Below are positions 48,241 through 60,074 of a stretch of 64,000 nt of DNA, one piece after another (the stretch's first letter is position 1; every line of letters starts with the position of its first letter). A model generated the notes under the pieces. The model was not told the origin of the DNA, ran no database searches, and saw nothing but the letters and a program-made list of their open reading frames with translations. Source of the DNA: Saccopteryx bilineata (Eukaryota; Chordata; Mammalia; Chiroptera; Emballonuridae); assembly GCF_036850765.1 (NCBI RefSeq), contig NC_089492.1, positions 69,750,982 through 69,814,981 of the forward strand. The letters run 5' to 3'. The position numbers and the translations under genes are program-made.

Positions 48241-50689
48241 CTAGGTTTGTAAAACTTAATCTCTTCTTAACACATGTATGGAATAATAAACTCTTCCTCT
48301 AGCCCTGCTTTTGAAGGGAAAGGTTGGAGTAAAGAGATAATTTTCTACAGTGTACAAGACCATGTATGCCCAATATCACATTGATAATTAAATGTTTTGG
48401 TACAGGTGAGACTCAAAATTCAACAGCAACAGTGAGAATGAACTCATATTTAGACGATAAAGTTCTGGTTATACACATTATCTTCTTTATTTTCACTGAA
48501 TATATTGAAGTAAAACCACTGCCATGTTAAGTGTCTCAATGATGAACTAAAGTGATGTTTTCTAGTTCTGGGTGTGTGTTTGGGTCTTCCTGGTGTTCCA
48601 ACAGTGTTCTAGACCAGACGATTACAACCTGCCCCCACTCAACCCCCCCCCCCCCAAAAAAAAAACTCTGCAGGCAGATGTTCTTCTGATGTAATGGCAT
48701 TTGTTCTCCAGCTAAGAGAGTAGAACTTTCCAGGTTTTTCCTGGTTCAACAACTTCTCTATGTTGACATTTAGGCTTTCACGTCTCTGTGTCACTTATTA
48801 AGGATTTTGTTGTGGTCTGAGGTCATCTTTCTTTAATGTGCAAAAAAATAAACCACTACTTCAAATTTCTGACTCCATTTGTGTTTCTTGAATCCTTGTT
48901 TCTGTTCCGGCTCATTTGGTATCTTGGTTTCAGATTAATGCTTTCATAAAACCTAATCTGGAGGTAGATATTTTTCTCCTTTCTAAATGTGTTCTTATAA
49001 TTGTCTTATATTTCCTGATTTTTCTTTCTGGGTATGCCTTCATAAGTTCCACTATAAACAGTCCTTTTTTACCTTAATATGTCATTGGTGCTCAAAACAT
49101 GTTGCAATAGAATTGTATTTTTTCTGCAAGTAATAAATATGTGAATTCCAAAAGTGATGTCTTCGAGGACGCAGGATCTTCCCAGCTCTTCTCAGGCATT
49201 CCCAGGTTTGGCTCTGTCTTTGGGCTGGTAGCAACGCAGCCACAGCAGTTCTACTTTGTTTATTCTAACACAATATCTAGGAAAGAAGATGCTGTTTTTC
49301 CCCTGTGGTCTCTCTTTGGAGCCAGGAAAATGTTTCCAGAAGTCCCTGCAGACCTCCCCTCATGTCTCATTGGCTATGTGCCCATTCTTGAGCCACTTAT
49401 TGGCAAGGGAATCCTGCTATGATGAGCTTAGGCCAGCCACCTTGGCTGGAATGAATGTTAGGGAATCAATTACAATAGTCACGTGTAGGGAATTTTTTCC
49501 AAACATGTTAGTAGATAATGATGATGCTATTCTACTCTTATTGTGTGCATAATGTCCTAACATTAGAGTCTGTTGAAAACAAAGAAATATTTTGTATTGT
49601 GTAATATTATTGTTGGCTTAGAACTATAAAATACGTGTAGTGCAATGTTCCTGTTACCTTTACAAGTCCTACTACATGCTGGAACTCTCTCGTAATATGC
49701 TGATAAAATGCGTCCAAAGCTAAAATCTGAATAAATCATATACTTCATCCTTATAGGACAAAAATGCATCCTTAAAAATGCAAGATTAGTGGTTCCTGTT
49801 ACTGCTGCTTAATTTCAGCAGAGCCTCCTGGGGCTGAAAAAAAGTGTAGGGGTCAGTCTGGCTTTGCCGGACTTACTAAGACATGGTGATACTGATTTTG
49901 CCAGCAAAGGTGGATCATCCAACCTCCACACTCTCCTAAAAGAAGAAGTTTGAAGGCACTGCTATTTGGTGAGGGTCGTCACTGATTGTGTGCTCCCTTC
50001 CATTGCTGTGGGTGAATAGGGATGGGTGCTTACTCCAGTGAGATGAGCTGCACTAATACCACTCAGAGAGCTTGGCATATGCCTATTAGTATTTGGAGGA
50101 GGTAGAGACTGATACCCGGTGAACATCAAAGGGTCCAAGGGGAAGGGGCTGCCTGACCACTCTGAAAACAGAGCAAGAGGAGATTAATAGAAAAAGAAGG
50201 AGCTACTTCCCCTCCGAGTGCAAGGATGAGGTGTTTCCCATGTTGACCAAAGCCCACAGGAGGAAGGTGGTCTTGAACCTTCTTCAAAGTGATCTGAGGA
50301 GTCCTAAGCTTTAGGAATGTGAAGAAAACCAGTCAAGTAGAATTGAGTGGAAGCCAAAAAAAAAATGTTTAATAACCATTGGATTTTGCATGAAGCTCAT
50401 TGGTACTTTTGGTGGTGAGGGAACAAGCCAGGCTATAGTAGGTTGTATTTTCATGGTGGTCAGTAAGCAGTTTGTTGAAGAATACCAATTTATCTTTCTC
50501 AGTTCTGCAGATCAGGATCCAGAGGGCTTGACTGGGCTCCTTGCTTTGGGCCTCCAAGACTAAAGTCAGTATACCAGTCAACCTGGGCTCTTGTTTGGAA
50601 TATCTGGGGGGAAATCCATTTTCAAGCTCATTCAGGTTGTTGGAAGAATCCAGTTTCTTGTGGTTGTAGGACTGGGGTTCCATGTTTCC
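48241..50689. other. Mostly unclassified DNA; one C/A tract
   Basis: At 48642-48665 a run of about 14 C is followed by about 10 A, a simple-sequence tract. A 93-codon frame (49,141-49,422) has no recognised domain. From about 50,350 the sequence may already belong to the old LTR-related unit that is clear after 50,690. Confidence 0.35.
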
Positions 50690-51310
50690 TTGCCAGCCAT
50701 CAGTTATAGGCTGATCTTTGCTCCTAGAAGTTTCCTGGATTCCTTATCATGGGTCCCTTCCATCCCTAAAGTCAGCAGTGGCACAGTGAACCTCCTCATG
50801 CCTCCAGTCTCTCTTACTTTTTGCTTTTGCCAACAGCCAGAGAAAACTCATTGCTTTAAAGTAGTGGTCCCCAACCCCCGGGCCGCAGACCAGTACCGGT
50901 CTGTGGGCCATTTGGTACCGGTCCACAGAGAAAGAATAAATAACTTACATTACTTCCATTTTATTTATATTTAAGTCTGAATGATGTTTTATTTTTTAAA
51001 AATGACCAGATTCCCTCTGTTACATCCGTCTAAGACTCACTCTTGACGCTGTTGCTGTCACGTTATACATTTATCCATCCCACCCTAAAGGCCGGTCTAT
51101 GAAAATATTTTCTGACATTAAACTGGTCCATGGCCCAAAACAGGTTGGGGGCCACTGCTTTAAAGGGTTTATGTGATTAGACTATCTCCCTATCCTGAGG
51201 TCAACAGTGCCATATAACATAACATCATCATAAGAGGGATATCTTTTATATCATAGGTTCTGGGGGTTTAGAGCATAACATCTTTGGTGGGCCCCTCTAG
51301 AAATTTTACC
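50690..51310 (-). mobile_element. MaLR (MLT1-type) LTR, minus strand, split by a hAT
   Basis: Outside the hAT, the plus strand has GCCAACAGCCAGAGAAAACT, then GTTTATGTGATTAGACTATC, CTCCCTATCCTGAGGTCAAC, GTGCCATATAACATAACATC, CATAGGTTCTGGGGGTTTAG and CATAACATCTTTGGTGGGCC. This is the inverse of an old MLT1-like LTR in order. It is more decayed than the copy at 8597. Confidence 0.6.
50862..51157. mobile_element. Non-autonomous hAT with perfect 8-bp target duplication
   Basis: The ends are TAGTGGTCCCCAACCCCCG (first base C to T) and CAGGTTGGGGGCCACTG, an inverted repeat. CTTTAAAG flanks both sides (50854-50861 and 51158-51165), a perfect and palindromic 8-bp duplication. Near-end GGTACCGGTCCACAG and CTGGTCCATGGCCC are subterminal repeats. 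It is 296 bp and non-coding. The frame crossing it is an artefact. Confidence 0.92.
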
Positions 51311-51744
51311 TAACTCTGGCACTTTGATTCATTGGGTGTGGTCACTGAGAAAGCAAGACAACTTGCCAGCAAGATGCTAGACAACAGGCAACCATGGGCC
51401 CCAAAAGATCTTCTACCCAAAGTCCACAGATTCACATTTGTGTGCATGTTTGTTTTAAGGGGAAATAATCAAAAAGTTAGTTAATGTGATAGTGTAATGA
51501 GAATGTGAAATCATTACTAAAAAATGCAAGGCATAATCAGATGAATGTTTAATGTTAAAACAATTGAGCTAATATCGAGTTGTCAACTTATAGTCTGATT
51601 TCAAAGTTTTTGTCAGGATTCTCCATCCTTGAACAATTTGAACAACTTGCACAGAGCAAAGCTATTGAAAGAAAATAACATACAATAAGCAGATGAACAC
51701 TATGTGATTTCATAACTCTTGTGCGCATTGCTAGGCAGCAGGAT
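51311..51744. other. No recognised feature
   Basis: AT-rich unclassified DNA. Confidence 0.35.
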
Positions 51745-51875
51745 ATCGTTCTGACCTTGAACAAGGTACTTAACCTCTCCAAGCCCCAGTTTCTTTATCT
51801 GAGATATTGGAACCATACTATCTCTCTCACAGATTAATTATAGGTACAGTACTAAATGAGACAACATCTGTAGTA
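51745..51875 (+). mobile_element. MIR fossil
   Basis: GACCTTGAACAAGGTACTTA, ACCTCTCCAAGCCCCAGTTT, CTTTATCTGAGATATTGG and ACTAAATGAGACAAC follow the MIR core in order. Confidence 0.78.
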
Positions 51876-54109
51876 AGAACGGAGTGAACAATATACACTC
51901 ACTTATTATAAATGCATATTAATCATTCAGTTTACTCTAAAAAGAATTATTAATCTGAAGTAATCATTCTAACCTAAGTCATTGCAAAATCAAATCAATG
52001 CCCAACATCTATTATGAGACCCTAAAGACCTGAAATCAGTCTTGTTTTTTTTTGTTGTTGTTTGTTTCTTTTTCCTTGTTGGGAGGGGAGTCTAACAAGG
52101 GATTTGTTATTATGCAAACCTCTTTTTAATTATAGACAATTATCTTAATTTACAATCACTCATTGTGTTCTGATGTTGGCAAAGAATCCAATTATTTCTC
52201 TAACAGAATTGATCTATAAATATTCATACTTTGAAAGCCTTAGTAAATAAATATTAATAAAGAATCTTACATAAACTATGACTGGAAAATGTACATATGA
52301 GTTCAACTAAGAAATGAGTGTAATCAGAGTGCTACTCAATTTTGAAATTGGAGAACAAAGAACGTGAGTGGTAACTTAATAGCAAATGGGAATTTACTCA
52401 TTGCCAAAATATAATGGATGGTTTGTTGTAATATGAATTGAATTTTAATTATATTAGCCTTTCCAGTGGCCTTTTTTGTTCACATAAAACTTAAATTTGT
52501 AATGCAATTGACCTGGAATTTGAAAAGGAGTGAAGTGTATTTCAATATAATATCTTTGACTTTTGCTAAATTAATCCATCACTGATAATCAAGAAATATA
52601 TGTTCCTGGTTACTTATATCACAAGCCACATTATTGCTTCATTCAAACTACTTTAATAATACATATACAAAACTTAAAAGCTGGAGTGATCACATAAATT
52701 TCTAATCACTTTTGCTAACTTGGTCTTATTTGTCTAAGGAGCAACATTTACTTCCAACATTCATTCTCACAATGTGATTTATCTGGATAAGTTGGAACCA
52801 TTAGCTATAACATGGAACTACCAAGGCGCACACCAAATAAAATCACACACACAGCTTTGCTACCATACATATATATTTAGTGACTATATTCTACTCATTC
52901 ATTAATTCAATGAGCAAACATAATTGAGCTCCACATCATGGTGACAGGTATTGATCTATGTTCTATAGGTACAGTATTAAGGATGATGTGGTCACTTCTC
53001 TAAAAATAAATAAATAAATAGCTCACAGTTCAGAGAATAAAATGGTCAATTATCATGATCTGTCATAAGTGTTCCAAATAGTAAAAGGTATCATGGGTTT
53101 ATACAGGAAGTCCAACTTCTATTCCCTTCTCCCAACCAGTAGACCTCTTCCAGGTAGGCAACATTGACTAGGTGGAGACAGAAAATAGGGATGACTTTGT
53201 ACATAGGCACAGGTACCCCTAGAAAATCTAGTTAATCCACAAGTGCCATTGACAATAGGCTTCTAGTCATGACTATATTTAAACCACAACACATTTTTTC
53301 AGATATTTAGGTTGCTGTAGGAACTTTCAGTTTCACCTATATCCTACCACTTTAATTTTTTATCCCCAGGTATTATCATGGCTATACTTACATGAATAAT
53401 ATATACATAAACTGGAAGAATTTATATTCACTCTTAATTTCTTTCTTGGTATTGAAAGTTAGGGGAATGTCTCCTTGTTCATCATGTATTACTGTATCTT
53501 GAATTTTTAAATATACCCATATTACTTCCATGATCAGAAAACAATAAGAATAAATATAGTCACTGTTTTTATGACCTCAAGAACTTTCCTGGCCATGCCC
53601 TCTTTCTCCTTTGCTTCATAGCCAAATATACTTAAAGAATTTTCAATAACCTTCAGTTTTTCACTGCTCCCCCCACCCCCATTTCTTCCACAAACCAGTG
53701 AAGTGTGCTTTCTCTTCCTAGTTTCCCTTACCTTCTGGTGTGAACTGCCAGAGAGGACTATTTCACCTCTTTTATTTTTCATATAGAATCAAATGAACAT
53801 GTTCCAGGCTTTTTCTTGCACTCCTCTCCCTTGGGCCACTGCACTCGATCATTCATTTTCCCCTTTCCTGTCATGTCCACTTTTCTTTCTTGACTCCTTT
53901 TCTACTTTGATAGTTTTGGGACATTGGGAAAATATGTGTGCTTATTTCTGCTTTTTTTTTTTTATTAAAGTCTTTTTGGTCTCATGCCATCCCAGTTCTC
54001 TAATGGTTATTACTGATGTCTTCCTCCATCCTTTAAATCTAATCAGCCACTTGATCTCATTGGGTGCTAATATAATCAGTCTCCCTAATCTGCTCTGCTG
54101 CTTAATTTA
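51876..54109. other. No confident feature; weak L2-like phrases
   Basis: AT-rich. Around 52,895-52,990 an inverted L2-like phrase is possible (AATGAGCAAACATAATTGAG, then GGTATTGATCTATG). Around 53,800-53,900 GTTCCAGGCTTTTTCTTGCA may be L2 in plus orientation. Both are too weak to call separately. Small frames at 53.5-54.1 kb have no domains. Confidence 0.3.
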
Positions 54110-55066
54110 ATTACCACAGACATCATAAATATACAAAGGATCATACTAGAATACTACGAAAGATTATATCCCACCAAGTTTAACAATCTAGAAGAAATGG
54201 ATAAGTTGCCTAGAACTATACAATCTTCCTAGACTGAGTCACAAAGAAGTGGAAAACCTAAATAGACTCATAAGCAGAGAGGAAATAGAAACAACTATCA
54301 AAAACCTATTCCAAAATAAAAGTCCAGGACCAGATGGCTACACTAGTGAATTCTACCAAACATTCAAAGATTTGGTACCTATCTTTCTCAAAGTCTTCCA
54401 AATGATAGAAGAAGAAGCAATACTCCCTAACATACTTTATGAGGCCAACATAACCCTGATACCAAAACCTGGTAAGAACACACAAAAAAGAAAACTACAG
54501 ACCAGTATCTCTAATGATTATAGATGCAAAAATCCTAAATAAAATACTAGCAAATCAAATACAATAATACACTAAAAAAATAATGCATCATGATCAAATG
54601 GGATTCATTTCAGGAGCACAAGGATGGTTTAGCATACATAAGTTAATCAATATATATAATACACCACATCAACAAAACAAAGGACAACATTTATATGATT
54701 TTATCAATAGATGCAGAGAAAGCATTCAATAAGATACAACATCCATTTATGTTTAAAACACTCAATAAAGGCCTGACCTGTGATGGCTCAGTGGATCAAG
54801 TGTTGACCTGGAACGCTGAGATTGCCGGTTCGAAACTCTGGGCTTGCCAGTCAAGGCACATATGAGAGTTGATGCTTCCTGCTCCTCCCCCTTATCTCTC
54901 TCTCTCTCTTTCTCTCTTTCTTCTGTAAAATGGATAAATAAAAATAATTTTTAAAAAATGTTCAAACACCATAAAAAATACTCAATAAAATGGTTATAGA
55001 AGGAAAGTATCTCAACATAATAAAGGCCATATATGACAAACCATCAACTAAATGGACAAACAATTC
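54110..55066 (+). mobile_element. L1-D: internal ORF2 fragment
   Basis: It carries ORF2 reverse-transcriptase sequence. The frame 54249-54542 encodes [31 protein letters not shown] and [10 protein letters not shown], as in L1-A at 16.8-17.1 kb. Truncated at both ends, it ends near 55,066 and is interrupted by a SINE-B at 54770-54979. It is non-functional. Confidence 0.88.
54770..54979 (+). mobile_element. SINE-B inside L1-D
   Basis: The head GGCCTGACCTGTGATGGC, GGTTCGAAACTC, GTCAAGGCACATATGAG and a tail AAAATGGATAAATAAAAATA identify it. ACTCAATAAA at 54760-54769 and 54980-54989 is the target duplication. About 30 bp of extra sequence separates the tail from the right duplication. Confidence 0.88.
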
Positions 55067-55099
55067 ATTGTTATAATTTTATTTTACATTTTAAATTTT

Positions 55100-55556
55100 A
55101 TTTATTTATTTATTTTTAGTGAGAGAGGAGGAAGAAAGAGAGACGGAGACAAAGAGAGACAGGACAGACAAGAAGTATGAGAGAGGAGAAGCATCAACTC
55201 GTAGTTGTGTCATTTTTTTTTCTGTTCATTGATTAACAATCTAGAAGAAATGGATAAATTGCCTAGAACTATACAATCTTGTACATGCCTTGACTGGGGG
55301 ACTCCAGCTGAGCCAGTAACCCCTTGCTCAAGCCAGCGAGCTGGGGCTCAAGTCAGTGACTTTGGGCTTCAAACCAATGACCTTTGGGCTCAAGCCAGCA
55401 ACCATGGGATCATGGATCCCACTTAAGCCACTGACCCTGCACTCAAGCTGTTGAGCCTGTGCTCAAGCCAGATAAGCTCATGCTCAAGCTGAGAGACCTC
55501 AGGTCCTCAACGTCCCAGATTGACACTCCATCTACTACACCACAGCCTGGTCAGGC
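55100..55556 (-). mobile_element. SINE-C carrying an L1 patch
   Basis: Minus-strand SINE-C with GAGA tail at the left and CCACAGCCTGGTCAGG head at the right. The target duplication TACATTTTAAATTTT (55085-55099) recurs as TACATTTTTAATTTT (55557-55571). At 55234-55280 the usual body sequence after TTCATTGATT (normally GCTTTCTCATA) is replaced by 47 bp of L1 ORF2. The central 'CAAGCCAGCAACC' units are also more numerous than in the other copies. Confidence 0.88.
55234..55280 (+). other. 47-bp L1 ORF2 patch inside a SINE
   Basis: It begins TAACAATCTAGAAGAAATGG and ends CTATACAATCTT. It equals L1-D 54181-54227 with one difference (ATAAGTTGCC there, ATAAATTGCC here). The other L1 copies differ more (for example AACAATGTAGAAG in L1-C). 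It has no tail or target duplication of its own, so it is not a separate retrotransposition. Confidence 0.9.
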
Positions 55557-55621
55557 TACATTTTTAATTTTAAAGAAGCTGAGAGAAGAAAGGGAAAACA
55601 TATATATTTATAAAGTTTGTT

Positions 55622-56031
55622 GGGTTTTTTTTGTTTGTTTTTGTTTTTTTGTATTTTTTTTTTGAAGCTGGAAACGGGGAGAGACAGTCAGACAGACTCC
55701 CGCATGCGCCCCACCGGGATCCAACCGGCACGCCCACCAGGGGCGATGCTCTGCCCACCAGGGGGCGATGCTCTGCCCCTCCGGGGCGTCGCTCTGCGGC
55801 GACCAGAGCCACTCTAGCGCCCGGGGCAGAGGCCAAGGAGCCATCCCCAGTGCCCGGGCCATCCTCGCTCCAATGGAGCCTCGGCTGCGGGAGGGGAAGA
55901 GAGAGACAGAGAGGAAGGAGGGGGGGTGGAGAAGCAAATGGGCACTTCTCCTATGTGCCCTGGCCGGAAATCAAACCCGGGTCTCCCCCACGCCAGGCCG
56001 ACGCTCTACCACTGAGCCAACCGGCCAGGGC
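55622..56031 (-). mobile_element. SINE-A with tandem duplicated segment, minus strand
   Basis: T-rich tail at the left, GAAGCTGGAAACGGGGAGAG body, GCCAACCGGCCAGGGC tRNA head at the right. The target duplication AAGTTTGTT is at 55613-55621 and 56032-56040. GCCCACCAGGGGCGATGCTC and GCCCACCAGGGGGCGATGCT are repeated back to back around 55730-55775. GC-rich frames here are artefacts. Confidence 0.92.
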
Positions 56032-56486
56032 AAGTTTGTTTTTTATTAAACTTTTTATTTACCATTTTTGTTTCTCTGTATTTCTTCCTGCGCATTTGAG
56101 TTACCATTTGATGTCATTTCCTCACTCTAATACATCTATAATCTCTTTTATGCTGTTATTGTCAAATACAGAAAATATATATTTTAAAATTTTAAATTAA
56201 GCAAATATATAAATATACAAAGTATATTTATGAAATAGAAAATATATATTATACATTTGTTTTTAAAATTAAGAGTAGAAATGATAAAAGTATGCAATTA
56301 CACTATTTGTTATAATTACCTACAAAATTACTTTTACTAGTACTCCTCATTTTTTTCTTGTGAATTTGAATTATTATCACATCACTTGCTTTCAGCCAGG
56401 AGAACTTTAGTTAATTTTTCATAAAGTAGGTCTGCTAGCAATAAATTCTCTTAGTTTTTGTTTATGTGTGAATGTCTTTATTTTGC

Positions 56487-56663
56487 CTTTATTTTTATTG
56501 ATTGATTTTAGAGAGAAAAAGAAGAAAGAGAGATAATTCATTTGTTGTTCCACTTAGTTGTGCATTTATTGGTTGCTTTCTATATGTTCCATGACCAAGG
56601 ATCAAATATGAAATCTTGGTGTTGCAGGATGACACTCTAATTTCCTGAGGTAACCAGCCAGGG
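56487..56663 (-). mobile_element. SINE-D (VES-like), minus strand
   Basis: TTATTTTTATTGATTGATTT, a GA-rich run, TTTGTTGTTCCACTTAG, ATCTTGGTGTTGCAGGATGA and AACCAGCCAGGGC are the inverse of VES. CCTTTATTT and CCTTTTATTT flank it as an approximate target duplication. It is more decayed than the other VES copies. Confidence 0.82.
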
Positions 56664-57106
56664 CCTTTTATTTAGTCTTTATTTTTGAAAGATATTTTTG
56701 TTAGCTATAAGACTCTTGGTTGACTCTTATTTGAACACTTTGAATATATTATCCCACTGCCTTCTGGTTTCTGTTACTTCTGCTGAGAAGTTAGCTATTA
56801 GTCTTACTGGAGTTCCCTTGTGTATGATTGAGTTTTTCTCTTACTGCTTCAAGATTTTCTCTTTATTTTTGGTTTTCAACATTTTTACTCCATTGCATAT
56901 GTATGTGGTTCTCTGCATTTATCCTACTTGGACTTTCTTGGATGTGTAGAAAATAAATTTTGATTAATCTGAAGAGATTTCAGCTGTTATTTTTCTAACA
57001 TTTTTTCTTCCCCTTTCTCTCCTCTCCCTTTAGAACTCTCATTATGTGATTGTTGGTGTGCATAGAGATGGCCCATATTTCTCTAAGGTTCTGCTCACTT
57101 TCTCTT

Positions 57107-57463
57107 TTTTTTTTTCATTTTTCTGAAGCTGGAAACAAGGAGAGACAGTCAGACAGACTCCCGCATGCGCCCGACTGGGATCCACCCGGCACGCCCACCG
57201 GGGGCGACGCTCTGCCCACCAGGGGGCGATGCTCTGCCCCTCTGGGGCGTGGCCATATTGCAACCAGAGCCACTCTAGCGCCTGAGGCAGAGGCCACAGA
57301 GCCATCCCCAGCGCCCGGGCCATCTTTGCTCCAATGGAGCCTTGGCTGCGGGAGGGGAAGAGAGAGACAGAGAGGAAAGCGCGGAGGAGGGGTGGAGAAG
57401 CAAATGGGCGCTTCTCCTGTGTGCCCTGGCAGGGAATCGAACCCGGGTCCTCCGCACGCTAGG
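57107..57463 (-). mobile_element. SINE-A, 5'-truncated, minus strand
   Basis: The T-rich tail, GAAGCTGGAAACAAGGAGAG body and GGGAATCGAACCCGGGTCC are present, but the last ~35 bp of the tRNA head (A-box side) are missing. The target duplication TCACTTTCTCTT is still perfect (57095-57106 and 57464-57475), so truncation happened at insertion. It has the same internal tandem duplication as the copy at 55.6 kb. Confidence 0.92.
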
Positions 57464-57850
57464 TCACTTTCTCTTCTTTAGATCGCATACTCTTTATTAA
57501 TGTATCTTTAAGTGCATTGATTCTTCTGCCAGCTCAAACCTACTGCTGAGCCCCTCTAGTGAATATTTTATTTTGATTATTGTATTTTTAATACCAGAAT
57601 TTTCATTTGGTTCTTTTAAATAATTTATGTCTTTTTATTGATATTCTCTATTTGATGAGATGTCATCATACATTCCTTTAAATCTTCAGACATGGTTTCC
57701 TCTAGTTTTGCAAACATGTTCATAATGTTTACTTTGAAGTCCTTGCTAAGTAAGTTCTTTCAAAAGCAATTTCTACTACCTGTTTTTTTTTCCTGAATAT
57801 TGGTTACATTTGACTGTTTCTTTGAATCTCTTTTAACATTTTATTGGAAA

Positions 57851-58184
57851 ATGTGAATTTTAGATAATATGTTATAGCAAGGCTAGATACTAATTCTTTC
57901 CCTACCTACCTTTTGGTTTTAAATTATATAAATAGTTTATCAAATAATTCAAATAGTAAACATTGTTAATTAACCTAATTTATAAATTTAAAAGAATACT
58001 CCAGCATAGTGTCTAAGAACAAGCAGGAACTCAATACTATTTGTAAATAAATAAGTTCTCTGCATTGGATGAAAGGTGAGCAAGACTCTGGTATAGCTAT
58101 AGCTGGCAGTGGCAAGCAGAAGACCTACATAAAATTGCCAACAAGACAACTGATTTTCTTTCTGTGGCCTTTGCCCCATTATAC
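57851..58184. other. No recognised feature
   Basis: AT-rich DNA. No gene or repeat was recognised. Confidence 0.35.
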
Positions 58185-58432
58185 AGTCTCAACACAGCAG
58201 CCTTTTACAACAATGTCATTTCCGTGACTCCTCTTCTCAAAGTCCTCTGGTGGCTTCCCATAACACTTAAAGTGAATGGCTCCCACTGTCTCTCTGTCTC
58301 ATCTCCTACCATTCCTTTCCCGCCTTACTCTGCTTCCCCCATACTGGCCTCCTTCTGAGATTCTCTTGTGTGGCTCATTTTCATGTTAGACCATGTCTGC
58401 CTGCAGCGTTTTTTGTATGAAATCCCCACAAA

Positions 58433-58469
<37 letters not shown>

Positions 58470-58740
58470 TCCAACATAGTTTCAAATGTTACTCTGTCCA
58501 CAATTTTTCTTTTCTCCCTACTTTGTTTTTCTCTGATGCATGTATCCCTGTCTAATACACCACATAAGTTACTTTTTCCCCTTGCTTATGATCTTTCTCC
58601 GTCACTAGAATGTGAGTTCTTGAAGGGTTTTCCTTTTGGGGTCCTCTCTTTACAGAAAAGTACCTGGCATAGTAAACACTCCAGAAAAGTGTGGATTAAT
58701 AAACATTGCAGTATATGTGCTTAATAAATCATACTTCATT
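58185..58740 (+). mobile_element. L2 3' fragment with embedded (TC)n
   Basis: CT-rich text in L2 order: CTCAAAGTCCTCTGGTGGCT, CCTTACTCTGCTTCCCCCAT, CACTAGAATGTGAGTTCTTG and AAGTACCTGGCATAGTAAAC. A 32-bp (TC)n lies inside (58435-58466). Confidence 0.65.
58435..58466. repeat. (TC)n microsatellite
   Basis: 16 uninterrupted TC units within the L2 fragment. The serine/leucine run in the frame crossing it comes from this repeat. Confidence 0.97.
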
Positions 58741-59732
58741 CAGTTAACTAGTACTCTCTGAGTATCAATAACATGTCTGGAGCTCTTGTAGGCACTCAGG
58801 AGTCCTCATATAGCTATAGTGAACAACTAAACAGAAAAGACAATTTTTGATGTTTGAGCATATCCTAAAGAAACTTAAGAAAGATAAGGTGTTTAAAAAA
58901 AGCCATAGGGGAAGATAAACAGTAGTGACAAAGAGAATTAGTCCATGGAAAACCTCTTCAAAGGTGACACTTGATGTGATTATGATGGTCATAATGGAGA
59001 TAGTAATAACACGATGACAATGATGAGGGAGACAGTGACAAGAGAGGTGCCTAAAAGTTAAGCAGAAAGTTATTTGGGCACTAAGTGCAGCTTTGTTCCA
59101 TTTCCATTACATAGTGCTCATTCCCCAGGACAAGTTGTCTCTGTATCTAATATGTTAAATGCTTCAATAAACGATTGTGCAAAACTGTGAGAATAACACC
59201 ATTAGTACTCTTCCTGATTCTGTTACATTTTGTTCTTTCTCAAATTGTTTGTTTACTCTTTCAAAAAATATCATTTATATTTTCTAGTATGGATCACAAT
59301 GTGTTTTAAATGAGTTTATAACCATTACCATTTCTTATTGAATTGAAAGTTTTCTGATTCTCAAGAAAAGTAAACTATAAATTCTCATTTTAATGAAGAC
59401 TGTGGCCTAAAGCAAATTGGACATGTCTAGTTAATTAAAATTTTCAGCAGGAGACCAGCCAAAGAAATCCCAAGTAATGTTTTTTTCTTGACATTAACAT
59501 TGTTATTCCTTCATCTGGGTGGCCAATCCTGTTCCTAGCCTCATTCCTACCTCCATCCCCCCCAAAAAGGTCTTTAGTGGTGTGAGTCCTTTTCAATATA
59601 TCCTTGAGACTTCCAGACATAGAGCAGAGTACATATCTGAAGTGGTCAATCCGCTTATATACCACAAGAATAATATAATTTTCACTCCTATTGTAAGTAG
59701 CATTATTCACTGAGAATAAAAAGAAAATTACA
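58741..59732. other. No recognised feature
   Basis: AT-rich DNA up to the provirus. No gene was recognised. 58,750-58,850 may hold a weak inverted L2 phrase. Confidence 0.35.
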
Positions 59733-60052
59733 TGTGGACAAGGCCCACCAGGGGTGAGGATGATGGAGACGCAAAGACATAACTCCGGAGACCAGGTCCA
59801 GTGATGCAGATCCGATTTATTCAGGAAGTAATCTAGTTTATATACACAGGTTTAGCCTATAGGGTGTTACAGTGTGTTCTTCAAAGCCAATGGCTAAAAA
59901 GTTCAGGGAGCTGCCTGGTTGGCACTGAGTCACTTCCTTATAGCGGGCAAGCTCCCTCCTAGGTGTGCCTAGGAGGGTTTCAGGTGCTGGAGTGTTCTCA
60001 CAGTATTGCATCAGCCACAGCTGCTAGGAATGCACTCTGTGCTGTACCTACA
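59733..60052 (-). repeat. 3' LTR of the provirus
   Basis: On the plus strand it runs TGTGGACAAGGCCC to GCTGTACCTACA, so the minus-strand LTR has TG...CA ends. AATAAA is present in reverse at 59816-59821 and a degraded TATATAAA motif in reverse at 59838-59844. Confidence 0.92.
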
Positions 60053-60069
60053 GTTCCCCCTTCTCTTTT
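60053..60069 (-). promoter_or_regulatory. Polypurine tract
   Basis: On the minus strand AAAAGAGAAGGGGGAAC directly precedes the 3' LTR. It would prime plus-strand DNA synthesis in an intact element. Confidence 0.85.
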
Positions 60070-60074
60070 AATTA

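Larger units (their letters stand above)
56330..57850. mobile_element. Ancient L1-related sequence split by two SINEs
   Basis: The phrases CAAGATTTTCTCTTTATTTT, TTGGTTTTCAACATTTTTAC, TTTATCCTACTTGGACTTTC, TTGGATGTGTAGA, GCTGTTATTTTTCTAAC and CCCATATTTCTCTAAGGTTC follow an old L1 sequence in order. Strand and subfamily were not resolved. SINE-D (56487-56663) and SINE-A (57107-57463) interrupt it. Confidence 0.55.

Noticed and set aside
55608..56200. 109- and 189-codon frames in GC-rich DNA
   Set aside because: They translate a SINE-A copy with a target duplication and its internal tandem repeat.
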